This document shows, piece by piece, positions 43,623 through 52,479 of a DNA stretch of 64,000 nt. Under the pieces are notes generated by a model. The model saw nothing but the letters and a program-made list of their open reading frames with translations. It made no database searches and was not told the DNA's origin. Made by a program: the position numbers and the translations under genes. Each line of letters opens with the position of its first letter. Positions within the stretch are counted from its first letter, which is position 1. Source of the stretch: Pseudomarimonas salicorniae. GTDB taxonomy: Bacteria; Pseudomonadota; Gammaproteobacteria; Xanthomonadales; Xanthomonadaceae. Location of the stretch: positions 1 to 64,000 of the forward strand of contig NZ_JALNMH010000016.1 of assembly GCF_023156535.1 (NCBI RefSeq), written 5' to 3'.

Positions 43623-44894
43623 CTAGGCCCGCTTTCCCTTCCGACCCCTTGCTGCCTGCCGCTGTCGGCCGGCGGGGACCATGTCGTCCTCGATCAGGTC
43701 GAACAGGGCGGCCAGGGCGTCGGCTTCCTCAAGATCGGCCTGCCTCTGCCGCTCGCTCAGTTCAACGAGTAGGACGCGCAGCCCGCCGGGGCTGGCGAGG
43801 AGCTCGCGTTCGCGCAGGTGCGCCTGCTCGATCCGGCGCAGATCGGCCAGCTGCTCGTTGAGGCTGTGGTCCAGGCTGCGGGTGTCGAAGCGACGCAGGG
43901 CGGCATACGGCATGTCGAACACGTCGAGCAGGGCGGACTGCAGGTTGGCGATCTCCGCCCTGATCGTCGCCAGCTGCTCCTTGAGCAGCAGGCTGTATCC
44001 ACGAAGCCGCTCCTCGGGGACAGCGGCAAGCCGCTCGGGGTCGAGCTGGTCGGCCTCGACCTGCAGGCGGAACAGGGCCATCAGGTCCTTCGCTTCATAG
44101 GCCCGGTTGGCCTGCTGCATCAGCTCGGTCTTGCGTGCGCGCTCGGCGGGATCGGTCTCGCGGTCGGGATGCAGGGCGCTGGCCAGGCGGCGGAACACAT
44201 CGCGCAGCGACTGCCCGGCATCGTGCAGCGCCTGCTCGCGGCGCGCTGCGGCGGCCCGCTCTTTCGCCGGTCTGCTCTGCCGCCGCTTCTCGGCGCGCTG
44301 CGTGGCTTCGGCGGCCTCGGCGGCCGCGCGTGCGCGAAGGGCCTCCTCGATGTGCTCGCGCAGCGCGTCTTCGTCGCTGTCTTCCTCGACCTCGATGCCC
44401 AGCTCTTCGGCGAAGGACTCGAGCTCGTCGCGCAGGCCGGCCTCGTGCTCTTCGCGCAAGTCGGACAGGGAGACCTCGCTGTGGCGGTCGTAGATCGCCT
44501 CGAGCAGGTCCCGGTCGCGGCCATCGCCACGCTCCAGGCGCTCCTCGATCAGTTCGAGCAGATAGTCGGTCAGGGCTTGCCGACCGCGTTTCCTGAGCGC
44601 GGCGCCCGGCGGCGGACGGCGCAGGGTCGCGTCGAGATCGGCGATCAGGGCGCGGATTGCCCGGTCCAGCGCGGCCAGCCGGGGCGCGGACTCGTCCAGC
44701 CAGCGCTGCCGCAGCCGCTCGTTCTCGCCCTGCAGGGTTTCGAGCTCCCTCCGTGCGGACTCGAGGCCGGCACTCAGGCGATTGAACTCCTTCTGCGCCT
44801 TGCTCAGCTGACGGGGCGAGCCGGATACGGCCACGGGCAGCGCGCTCGCATCCTCGAGGCCGAACAGGGAAGGCTGCGCAGTGGCTTCAGGCAT
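43623..44894 (-). CDS. Coiled-coil protein with an internal J domain
   Basis: A 423-aa cytosolic protein. Long charged helices flank a J domain: SLRDVFRRLASALHPDRETD with H242-P243-D244, then ELMQQANRAYEAKDLMAL. J domains stimulate DnaK-type ATPases. There is no zinc-finger or client-binding domain of DnaJ, so this is a class C J protein with an unknown client. It ends in a basic tail (RQAARGRKGKRA). Confidence 0.8.
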   Translation of the reverse strand: MPEATAQPSLFGLEDASALPVAVSGSPRQLSKAQKEFNRLSAGLESARRELETLQGENERLRQRWLDESAPRLAALDRAIRALIADLDATLRRPPPGAALRKRGRQALTDYLLELIEERLERGDGRDRDLLEAIYDRHSEVSLSDLREEHEAGLRDELESFAEELGIEVEEDSDEDALREHIEEALRARAAAEAAEATQRAEKRRQSRPAKERAAAARREQALHDAGQSLRDVFRRLASALHPDRETDPAERARKTELMQQANRAYEAKDLMALFRLQVEADQLDPERLAAVPEERLRGYSLLLKEQLATIRAEIANLQSALLDVFDMPYAALRRFDTRSLDHSLNEQLADLRRIEQAHLRERELLASPGGLRVLLVELSERQRQADLEEADALAALFDLIEDDMVPAGRQRQAARGRKGKRA

Positions 44895-44991
44895 GGGATT
44901 CCGGAAAGGGGTGGAGAGGCGGCTTCAGCCTGGCCAAGCGACAAGGGTGCGACGGCTTCAGCCGCCGATCAAGCTGCAGGATGCCGGGCGC

Positions 44992-46320
44992 CTACGGTTC
45001 GGACGCTCCGCCGGGCGCGAACCGACTGCCCGGCAGCGGGATCCGCAGCGAGGCGGGTCCGTACGGCCGGGGCTGCAGCAGGTCGAGGATCAGCGTGTCC
45101 TGTTCAAGGCGCACCGGCTGCTCGAAATTGCTCAGCCATTCCGGGTGATTGGTCAATGCCTCGCCCGGATCCGGCTGCCTGGCCAGCTGGTCTGCCAGCG
45201 AGAGCAGACGCAGGTGGCCTTCAAGGTCGCGCTCGCGGCGCAGGTAGTCGCGGTAGCTCGGGCCGCTGATCCGTGCGACGTAGCAGCCGACAGGGTTGAA
45301 CACCAGGTGCGTCAGCGGGCAGACGAGATCGGTGGGGGCTTCGGACCAGGCTTTGACCGGGCGCGGAAGGTTCTCGCAGGCGTCGCGATAGCTGCCGACG
45401 ATCAGGGCGAGGCTCGCCTCGCGATTCATGCTCCACTCGGTGATCGTCTCGACCAGGCTGCCCTCGGGTCCAAGCATCCCCGATGGTCCCCGCTCAAGCG
45501 TGTGCTCGAGGGCCTGGAATTCGGTGCGGAACACGTCGCAGCTCATGCGTTCTTCTGGGCGCGGCGGAGCGAATGCGTGCTCGCAGGAACTGGGCAGCGG
45601 AAAGTCGACCGGAAGCTCGGCGCGGATATCGGCAAAGAGCTGGATCCCGCGGCGCAGCCAGGCGAGATTGATCATCTCTCCAATCATTGAATCGCTGCGG
45701 CCGCGCAGGGCGCGCCAGTCCGCGGTGCCCTGGCAGAGTGACTGCAGCGCGCCGGCGGCGTCGCCCTCGACATAGCGCAGCGCCGCGGCAGCCACCTGCA
45801 GGCTGCCGGTCTCCTGATAGGGGGGAATCGGCGATGCAAGGGTCAAGCGGTAGGGCAGGCGCTGGTGGTCGTACTCGGACAGTGACGTCAGCGCTTCGAG
45901 TCGCGAGGTGCGGGCCGCAACCGCGGCGCGCCAGGCCTCGGGATCAGCGCGCACCGCCTCGAGGCAGTCCAGGTCGCAGGCAGGCAGTTTCGGGGCGTCA
46001 GCGGGCTCGCGGCGCGGATAGCGCTCCGCGGCGACGCTGGTCGGCATGTCGCCGTCCTCGGGTTGCCAGGCGTCCAGCGCGGCGGCGTCCTCGCGCATCA
46101 CCTCGGCGCGCTGCGCGGGCGGTACCTCGTAGGACAGCGACCAGATCAGTTCCAGCGCGTTGCGCTCGCCCACGGCGTCCTGCGGCGGCAATCGCAGGTC
46201 GGAAAGCTCGCCCGCCTGCTCGGCGCTGAGCCGCGGCAGCAATCCGCTGAGGCTGATCGCCAGCCAGAGCAGGACGAGAGCCAAGAGCAGCAGCAGGATC
46301 CGCTTCAGCCAGCGCCACAT
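44992..46320 (-). CDS. Membrane-anchored periplasmic protein of unknown function
   Basis: A 442-aa protein. One N-terminal membrane segment (ILLLLLALVLLWLAISLSG, residues 8-26), then a soluble mostly helical domain with several cysteines (PACDLDCLEAV, SLCQGT, SSCEH, MSCDVF, LVCPL), suggesting disulfides. It contains LPYRLTLASPIPPYQETGSL. Family not recognised. Confidence 0.6.
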   Translation of the reverse strand: MWRWLKRILLLLLALVLLWLAISLSGLLPRLSAEQAGELSDLRLPPQDAVGERNALELIWSLSYEVPPAQRAEVMREDAAALDAWQPEDGDMPTSVAAERYPRREPADAPKLPACDLDCLEAVRADPEAWRAAVAARTSRLEALTSLSEYDHQRLPYRLTLASPIPPYQETGSLQVAAAALRYVEGDAAGALQSLCQGTADWRALRGRSDSMIGEMINLAWLRRGIQLFADIRAELPVDFPLPSSCEHAFAPPRPEERMSCDVFRTEFQALEHTLERGPSGMLGPEGSLVETITEWSMNREASLALIVGSYRDACENLPRPVKAWSEAPTDLVCPLTHLVFNPVGCYVARISGPSYRDYLRRERDLEGHLRLLSLADQLARQPDPGEALTNHPEWLSNFEQPVRLEQDTLILDLLQPRPYGPASLRIPLPGSRFAPGGASEP

Positions 46321-46521
46321 GCGATCAAGCTCCTTGCCCGGGTGACCCCCGGAGCCATGCTAACGGCTTCGCGCACTCGTCGTCATGGCATCGCGGCAGC
46401 CGCAGCGGGGCTCGAACCCTGCGCCAGGCTGCGGCGCCGCAGGGCGGAGCGCCCCCCTGACCCAGGCGGGGCCACGCAGGTCAGGGGGCGCCGGGCCGCG
46501 GCAGCCGAAGCTGCCGCGTGT

Positions 46522-47454
46522 TCAGCCGCCGGAGGCGCTCGTGATCGAGGCGACTTCGCGGGATGCGGACTTTGCGGCGAAAAGATCCTGCAGCCAGGCC
46601 TTGTAGCGCGCCTGGGTGCCGGCATCGGCCATGGCATTACCGTGGCCGGCGCCCTTCACCACCAGCAGTTCCGCCGGTCGGCCGGCTTGCTGCGCGGCCT
46701 CGAACAGCTGCTCCGACAGGATAGGACGGGTCTGCTTGTCACGGCTGCCGACGATGACCAGCAGGGGGGCAGGCTGACGCTTGACCGCGTACAGGGCGCC
46801 CTGGCCGCGCAGGTTGTCGGCCAGCTCGACCCTGACGAAGGGGGCGGCATACCAAGGCATCAGGCTGTCGGCCCAGGCCTCGGCGGTGCTGACGCTGCCT
46901 TCCAGCACCAGGCCCGCGACGGGGCGGTGCAGGGCGACATAGCTGGCCTTCATGCTGCCCATCGAGAAGCCATGCACTACCAGGCGTTCCGACGGAATGC
47001 CCAGGACATCGCGGGCGTAGTCGTGCGCGGCAAGCGCGTCGTGGAACCAGGTCGCCAGGCTGGCCTCGCCGCCCGAGCGGCCATTGCCGCGGTGCTCGAT
47101 GGCCAGCAGGTTGAGCTCCATGTCCCCGGTTTCCCCGAGCAGGAAGGGCAGGTCACGGCTCAGTCGGCTGACATTGCCGCCGAAGTACAGCAGGGTCGGG
47201 AAGTCGGCACCGCGCAGCACCTGGACGGCGTGCAGCGGGGTGCCGTCATGGGCGCGTATCTCGTGGACCTTGAAGGGCAGGGGCTGGGACGCCAGGGTGA
47301 CCTCGATGGGCGTGGTGCCCTCGGGGTCCGGCGTCTTGCGCAGGATGTTCTTCTCGCCGACCGTCATGGTCTTGCAGCCGGCAAGCATCAGCAGGAGGGC
47401 GAACAGCAGGACGCCGCGCAGCGCGACGGCAGGAACTCGAAGCGGGGTGTTCAA
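46522..47454 (-). CDS. Alpha/beta hydrolase lipoprotein
   Basis: A 310-aa protein. Starts with LRGVLLFALLLMLAGC, lipobox LAGC with acylation at about C27. The hydrolase core shows NLLAIEHRGNGRSGGEASLATW, the nucleophile elbow GFSMGS and a late GAGHGN histidine, so a Ser-Asp-His triad is likely. Substrate unknown; related to BEM46/YfhR-type hydrolases. TTG 47454 was chosen because it gives a proper lipoprotein signal; no better start is visible and the larger ORF upstream overlaps the receptor gene. Confidence 0.8.
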   Translation of the reverse strand: MNTPLRVPAVALRGVLLFALLLMLAGCKTMTVGEKNILRKTPDPEGTTPIEVTLASQPLPFKVHEIRAHDGTPLHAVQVLRGADFPTLLYFGGNVSRLSRDLPFLLGETGDMELNLLAIEHRGNGRSGGEASLATWFHDALAAHDYARDVLGIPSERLVVHGFSMGSMKASYVALHRPVAGLVLEGSVSTAEAWADSLMPWYAAPFVRVELADNLRGQGALYAVKRQPAPLLVIVGSRDKQTRPILSEQLFEAAQQAGRPAELLVVKGAGHGNAMADAGTQARYKAWLQDLFAAKSASREVASITSASGG

Positions 47455-47638
47455 GCGGAAGGGTCCGGTAAGCCGCTCAGGCGGCGGGACGATATTCCCC
47501 GAACGCCCGGGTGCTCGGCAATCGGCATCCGATGGGGGCTTCAGCAGCCGGTAGGCGTGACGAGGGGGCGACGGTGCCATGCCGACGGTCGCGTCGTTTC
47601 TTCGACCGCGGCGCGACCGCGGCGCTTCGAAGCGCGCC

Positions 47639-48748
47639 CTACGATTCGTCGGTGCCCAGCTCGCGTGCCATGCGCCGGCGCCAGGTCTCGCGGTCGATCT
47701 CTTCCAGCAGGCTGCGGTTGAGCACCTCGCGCAGCGGGCTGTGTGGCGCCAGGGCGATGGCGTAGTGCTGCTTGTCGAAGCGCCCGGGGAGCAGGCGCAG
47801 GGCGGCGTCCTGCTGGGCCCCGAGGTGGTAGGCAAGGATCGGCGCGTCGTAGACCACGGCGTCGACGCGGTTATCCGCCAGATCGCGGAGCAGCGGGTCG
47901 AGACTGGCGGCTTCGACGGCGTCTACGCCGCGCTGTTCGAGCCACTCGGCGCTGGTGCTGGAGGCGATGGTCGCGACGCGGACCTGGGGCAGGTCGTCGG
48001 CGCCCTGCACGCGGCCGTCCAGCGCGCCCACGGTCAGTGCGGCGGTGATGCTTGCGGTGAAGCTCGCCACCAGCAGGATGGCGGCGAACATCCAGATCAG
48101 ACCGAGGATGCGTCCGGCCAGGGTCACCGGGGCCTTGTCGCCATAGCCGACCGTGGCCATGGTCACCGCCGCCCACCAGAAGCCGTTGCCGATGCCGTTG
48201 ATCGCGCGCCCGCCGAACTGCTCGGGGTTGGCCCGGCGCTCGAACCACCAGGCCAGAACGCCGATGGCCGCGAGGGTGGCGCAGAGGCTGGCGATCACCG
48301 CGAAGAACTGCCAGGAGAAGAACCGACGCAGGATCTCCCATACGCCACCGCCCTGTGTCTGGTTGACCGCGATGGCCAGCCCGTCGGCATGGAAGCTGTG
48401 CGAGAAGTCCACGCGCTGCTCGCGCTCGGCGGTCACCGTCAGCGCGCCGAGGCCGACGTCGATCTCGCCGGCCTCGAGCGAAACGAAGAGTTCATCGAGG
48501 CCAACCGGCCGGTAGCGGTACTGCCAGCCATTGGCCCGGGCGATGCCCTCCCAGAGCGCCACCGCGATGCCGCCATAGCGGCCCTCGCCCTGGTCGATGA
48601 CAAAGGGCGGCGCAACGCGCACGCCGACTTCGAGCGGCGTATCGGCATCGGGGGGATGCGCTGCGTCCTGCCCCATCGCGGCCAAAGGCAGAAGAGCCAG
48701 CAGCAGGTAGAGGAGGACGCGTCGCGGGGCGATCAGGTGCACGCTCAT
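47639..48748 (-). CDS. Potassium-selective ionotropic glutamate-receptor-like channel (GluR0-like)
   Basis: A 369-aa membrane protein. A signal peptide (LLYLLLALLPLAAMG) leads to a solute-binding type 3 lobe (about 38-135, with GLGALTVTAEREQRVDFSHS). A two-TM channel with a pore loop follows: TM1 FFAVIASLCATLAAIGVLAWW, filter TVGYGD at 199-204, TM2 ILGLIWMFAAILLVASF. The second lobe covers about 238-360. This inserted-channel layout and filter are those of Synechocystis GluR0. Ligand likely an amino acid, gating potassium flow; inferred from family. Confidence 0.88.
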   Translation of the reverse strand: MSVHLIAPRRVLLYLLLALLPLAAMGQDAAHPPDADTPLEVGVRVAPPFVIDQGEGRYGGIAVALWEGIARANGWQYRYRPVGLDELFVSLEAGEIDVGLGALTVTAEREQRVDFSHSFHADGLAIAVNQTQGGGVWEILRRFFSWQFFAVIASLCATLAAIGVLAWWFERRANPEQFGGRAINGIGNGFWWAAVTMATVGYGDKAPVTLAGRILGLIWMFAAILLVASFTASITAALTVGALDGRVQGADDLPQVRVATIASSTSAEWLEQRGVDAVEAASLDPLLRDLADNRVDAVVYDAPILAYHLGAQQDAALRLLPGRFDKQHYAIALAPHSPLREVLNRSLLEEIDRETWRRRMARELGTDES

Positions 48749-48977
48749 GGGGTCTACGCTGCCGCAGCGGCCGGTGGGGCGCAAGTCGCGCGGCTCGCAT
48801 CGCGGTCTTGCACAGCGCATGCAGGGGCCGGGAGAGGACTGCAAGTCGCACGTCGTAGAAGCCGGTATCGACTGCCGTCGCCGCGCTCCGGATGCGGATC
48901 CGCGGATGGCACAGCGGTTGCTAGCATGGGTAAAGGGCCGGTACCGGCCCGTGTCCTCACTGCCGTGGAGTGCCCTC

Positions 48978-49421
48978 ATGAAACGATCGCTCGTTCCCTC
49001 ACTCGTCCTCTGCGCCGCCTGCGCGCTGCTCCCGGCCGCGCCGACCTCGGCCAAGGACATCGACTGCGAGATGCGCTTCGACCTCAGCAGCTGGTCGGTG
49101 TTCTACAAGTCGTCAAGCGGCGAGGGCGTGATCCGCTGCAACAACGGGCAGAGCATGGCCGTGCGCCTGGAAGCCCGCGGCGGCGGCCTGGCGATCGGCA
49201 AGTCGACCCTGACCGATGGCGTGGGTGAGTTTTCCGGCGTGAAGGACATCAACGAACTGCTGGGCACCTACATCAGTGCCGAGGCCAGCGCCGGCGCCGG
49301 CGCCGCGGCCAAGGGCCAGGTGGTGACCAAGGGCGAGGTGTCGCTTGCACTGAGCGGCACCGGCAAGGGCTGGGACCTCGGCATCGCCTTCGGCAAGTTC
49401 ACGATCTCGCGCGGGCGCTGA
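48978..49421 (+). CDS. Exported conserved protein of unknown function
   Basis: A 147-aa protein. Signal peptide VLCAACALLPAAPTSAK. The mature protein begins DIDCEMRFDLSSWSVFYKSS and contains GEGVIRCNNGQSM, GGGLAIGKS and GKGWDLGIAFGKFTI, glycine-rich with strong beta character. I recall a conserved gammaproteobacterial family of this shape without a known role. GTGGAG upstream of ATG. Confidence 0.65.
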   Translation: MKRSLVPSLVLCAACALLPAAPTSAKDIDCEMRFDLSSWSVFYKSSSGEGVIRCNNGQSMAVRLEARGGGLAIGKSTLTDGVGEFSGVKDINELLGTYISAEASAGAGAAAKGQVVTKGEVSLALSGTGKGWDLGIAFGKFTISRGR

Positions 49422-49464
49422 GGCGGCGCGCCGGCGGCCTGCAGCTCCGGTATAGTCCGCCGCC

Positions 49465-49944
49465 ATGAAAACCCCCGTGTCGCGCTATGTCTCGCTGACC
49501 CTCCTTGCCATCGGCGCCCTGTTGCTTGCCATGGGCCTGTGGCTTTTCTACGAGCATCATGTCCTGCTTTCCGAAGGCGTCGAGGTGCAGGCAAGGGTCC
49601 ATCACAAGGAAGCCAAGGGCCGCGCTGGGCAGGAGTCCTTTAGCGCGCAGTTGGTGCCCGCGGATCAGCCCGAGCAGTCGATCAAGGTAAGGATGACGGC
49701 TGAGCAGTTCGCCAGCCTGGCCGAGGGCGATAGCGTGACCCTGGCCTATGTGCCGGACGATCCCGCGATCTACACGCTGGGCGGGCTCGGACAGGTGCGA
49801 GCCTTGGACGGGCGGGATCAGGCGACGGTGGTCGGTGGTGTGCTCTGCCTGCTGCTGGGTGCGGCGCTGTATGCGTATTCCCTGCGGCGTCCCAAGCCGC
49901 GGCGACGCCCCCCGCCGCAGGGGAAAGGTCCGCAGGTCGTCTAG
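49465..49944 (+). CDS. DUF3592-like membrane protein
   Basis: A 159-aa protein. Membrane segments at about residues 9-28 and 122-140 enclose a beta-rich part (EVQARVHHKEAKG, SFSAQLVPAD, DSVTLAYVPDDPAIYTLGG). The tail is basic and proline-rich (RRPKPRRRPPPQGK). Similar plan to the protein at 41296. It is 43 bp after the previous gene, same strand. Confidence 0.65.
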   Translation: MKTPVSRYVSLTLLAIGALLLAMGLWLFYEHHVLLSEGVEVQARVHHKEAKGRAGQESFSAQLVPADQPEQSIKVRMTAEQFASLAEGDSVTLAYVPDDPAIYTLGGLGQVRALDGRDQATVVGGVLCLLLGAALYAYSLRRPKPRRRPPPQGKGPQVV

Positions 49945-50211
49945 GAGCGTCTGACAGGACCGGGGAGCATCCAAGGTCGCGCCTGCTGCGGCCGTCGGCA
50001 TGGACCCATGATGCGGCCGGCTCAACATCCGCGGGCGGGATGGTCGCCCGCGAACCGGGCGGCAAGGAACAGCCATCCGCCAGGGGCGGCGTGGCTTGAA
50101 AGATAGTCGTCGAACCGCGTCCGCGGTATCGGCGACACCGCTCTTGTGGTCAGTCGCGGCGCACGCGGCGCGGGAGTGGCCGCAACCTCGAAGAAGCTCG
50201 ACGGCGCGTCG

Positions 50212-50659
50212 GTGCGGTGAACCGCACCCTATGGCGTGCGGCGGACCGCACCGTTGTTGAATCGGCCCGGCAATCTGGCGAGCGGGATGTTGTCGCTGGT
50301 CGTGGTTCGCATGAGGGATTGCCGTTCGGTCAAGAAGGCTCGCCAAGCGCACCGGTGTCTCCGGCTGGATGCCATGGGGTGCGGCTGGCCGCACCCTCGT
50401 TCAGCCGCGCCGGCGGCCCTGGCGACAACGCTCTATGGTTAGTCGCGACGCACGAGGGACGGGCTTGGCCGCAACGTCGAGGCAGCTCGGCAGGTACGTC
50501 GGTGCGGTGAACCGCACCCTATGGCGTGCGGTGGACGGTTGTTGAACCGGACCGGCCGGATTGGCAAGCGCGTTCTCGTCGCGGGACGCGGTGGGCGTGG
50601 GCGGGGAGTGGCTTGTCGTCGATGTAGCTCGACATGCGCGTCGGTGCGGCGAGCCGCAC
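50212..50659. repeat. REP palindromes left of the second RAYT (five copies)
   Basis: Units of the form GTGCGG(tgaa)CCGCAC: 50212-50227, 50236-50251, 50379-50394, 50502-50517 and 50644-50659. Several are followed by CCTATGG and preceded by CGTCG. They occupy the gene-free stretch 49945-50739. Confidence 0.88.
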
Positions 50660-50739
50660 CCTATGGTGGGGCTGAATCCTACGGCGGGACGCGGCGGTTT
50701 CCGATGGTGGGCCTCGGGGGCGGTCGGCAGGCTGGATGG

Positions 50740-51282
50740 ATGCCGAACTATCGACGCGCGAGGGTGCCGGGAGGCACCTACTTCTTCACCGTCAACCTGG
50801 TGGATCGGGACAGCCGGCTGCTGGTTGAACATGTCGATGCGCTGCGTGGGGCATTCCGCGACGCGCGCGCCGTTCGGCCGTTCGGGCTGATCGCGGCCGT
50901 GGTTCTGCCCAACCACCTTCACTGCATCTGGAAGCTGCCGGAAGGGGATGCCGACAACGCCCGTCGCTGGGGCGCGATCAAGGCCGGATTCTCCCGGGCG
51001 CTGCCCATGGAGGCGGCGCGCTCGCGATCGAGGGGGCACCGAGGCGAGCGCAGCATCTGGCAGCGGCGATTCTGGGAACGCTGGATCACCGATGAGCGCG
51101 ACTTGCAGGCACATGTCGATTACGTACACGGCAATCCGGTCAGACATGGGCTGGTCGACCGGGCTAACGACTGGCCGTACTCGTCGTTCCACCGACACGT
51201 GCGCCAGGGCTTGCTGGCCCCGGACTGGGCGGCGCCGGCGTCCACAGCGCCGCAGAATGCCCCAGTTCCCAAAGGCGAATAG
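50740..51282 (+). CDS. REP-associated tyrosine transposase (RAYT), second family
   Basis: A 180-aa protein. HUH motif H59-L-H61 in VLPNHLHCIWKLP, candidate nucleophile Y128 in HVDYVHGNPVRHGLV, and IWQRRFWERWI, all typical of the RAYT group near the REP-linked transposases of Pseudomonas and Xanthomonas. It is enclosed by GTGCGG..CCGCAC palindromes on both sides (about nine in 1.4 kb), the expected partner DNA. Not closely similar to the RAYT at 18986. Confidence 0.88.
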   Translation: MPNYRRARVPGGTYFFTVNLVDRDSRLLVEHVDALRGAFRDARAVRPFGLIAAVVLPNHLHCIWKLPEGDADNARRWGAIKAGFSRALPMEAARSRSRGHRGERSIWQRRFWERWITDERDLQAHVDYVHGNPVRHGLVDRANDWPYSSFHRHVRQGLLAPDWAAPASTAPQNAPVPKGE

Positions 51283-51283
51283 G

Positions 51284-51601
51284 GTGCGGTTGGCCGCACC
51301 GTCGTTGAACTGCGCCGTTCGGTTTGGCGGGCGCGTTGTTGTCGCAGGTCGCTGTGCGCGGGGCGGGGCTTGCCGCAGCGTCGAGGCAGTTCGACAGGGG
51401 CGTCGGTGCGGCTAGCCGCACCCTATGGGAATGATCGGGGTGGGGTTCCTCAGGCATAGGGTGCGGTTCACCGCACCGTCGTTGAACCGAGGTAGTGAGC
51501 GTGTCGACGGCGATCTTGTGATTGGCCTTGGCGCGTGTGGGGTCCGGGTTTGGCGCGACGTCGAGGCAGTTCGACAGGGGCGTCGGTGCGGCGAGCCGCA
51601 C
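51284..51601. repeat. REP palindromes right of the second RAYT (four copies)
   Basis: Copies at 51284-51299, 51406-51421, 51461-51476 and 51586-51601. Copies alternate in flank (AGGGTGCGG..CCGCACCGTCG versus CGGTGCGG..CCGCACCCTAT), so they are in opposed pairs, as in BIME mosaics. Confidence 0.88.
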
Positions 51602-51625
51602 CCTATGGGCATGCTGGGGGGCGCT

Positions 51626-52330
51626 TCAGCAACCGCAGGCGGGGTGGTCGCCTGCGAACCGGGCGGCAAGGCCGAGCCATTCGCCTGGGGCAGCGAGACT
51701 GGACAGGTACAGGCGCTGATCGAAGCTGCAACTGTCGTCGGGCAGGCTGAGCAGCAGGTCGAGGCGGCCGTCGCCATCGATGTCGCCGATCCAGTTCAGG
51801 GCTGGTGTGCTGGTATCGCCGCCGTAGTGGCCCTCGGCCGGAAGCTCGAAGAGGACCTGGCTGCGCTCACCGTCGGTCAGGCGGTGCTGGAACTGGTGGC
51901 CGTCCTCGCTGCGCTGCCATTCCCAGTGCAGGCCCTTCTCCCCCAGCGGCAGGTCGAATCGACCCTGTGCCTCGCCGCCCGCATACGGCGAGGCGAGGAC
52001 CGGGTCGCGGCCCCAGGTGGCGACCGGATTGCGCAGCGCAGGCAGCCCGCTGAACACCGCGATCACCGGGCCGTGGACGTGGACGACATCGGTGGGCTCG
52101 TCCTCATCGAGGATATTGCGCATTGCACCCCGACCGATGGCCGGGTAGACCTGATTCAGCGAGCAGCCGTTCCCGTCGCACTCAAGACCCAGCCAGTCAT
52201 CTGTCTTCGGAAAGCTGCCGGCGGCGAACTGTCCGCCATTGCCTAGGGCCATGAAGGCGCCGGTGGGCGCCTCGGCAAGGCAGCCGCCGGCGGCCGCAAG
52301 ACAGAGCAGGGCGAGAATCGGGCGGTGCAT
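51626..52330 (-). CDS. Exported FG-GAP/EF-hand-like protein
   Basis: A 234-aa protein. Signal peptide LALLCLAAAGGCLAEA. Near the C-terminus DIDGDGRLDLLLSLPDD is a calcium-binding loop of the FG-GAP type, and cysteines late in the protein (DDSC, HPACGC) may pair. Start ATG 52330 follows GGAG. It is downstream of the acyltransferase gene by about 150 bp. Confidence 0.65.
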   Translation of the reverse strand: MHRPILALLCLAAAGGCLAEAPTGAFMALGNGGQFAAGSFPKTDDWLGLECDGNGCSLNQVYPAIGRGAMRNILDEDEPTDVVHVHGPVIAVFSGLPALRNPVATWGRDPVLASPYAGGEAQGRFDLPLGEKGLHWEWQRSEDGHQFQHRLTDGERSQVLFELPAEGHYGGDTSTPALNWIGDIDGDGRLDLLLSLPDDSCSFDQRLYLSSLAAPGEWLGLAARFAGDHPACGC

Positions 52331-52479
52331 GGTCAGGCTCCGGAGAAGGGTGAGCTGATCTTGAGTATCGATTGTGGCGATTCGCGGGCGGCGCCGTGGC
52401 GCGGGCCTGACTGGCGCTCCAAGCGCAGCGGTGGGTTCCGTGCGGCACCTGTCCGATGGCGCGCCCTCGTGCTCCAGCC

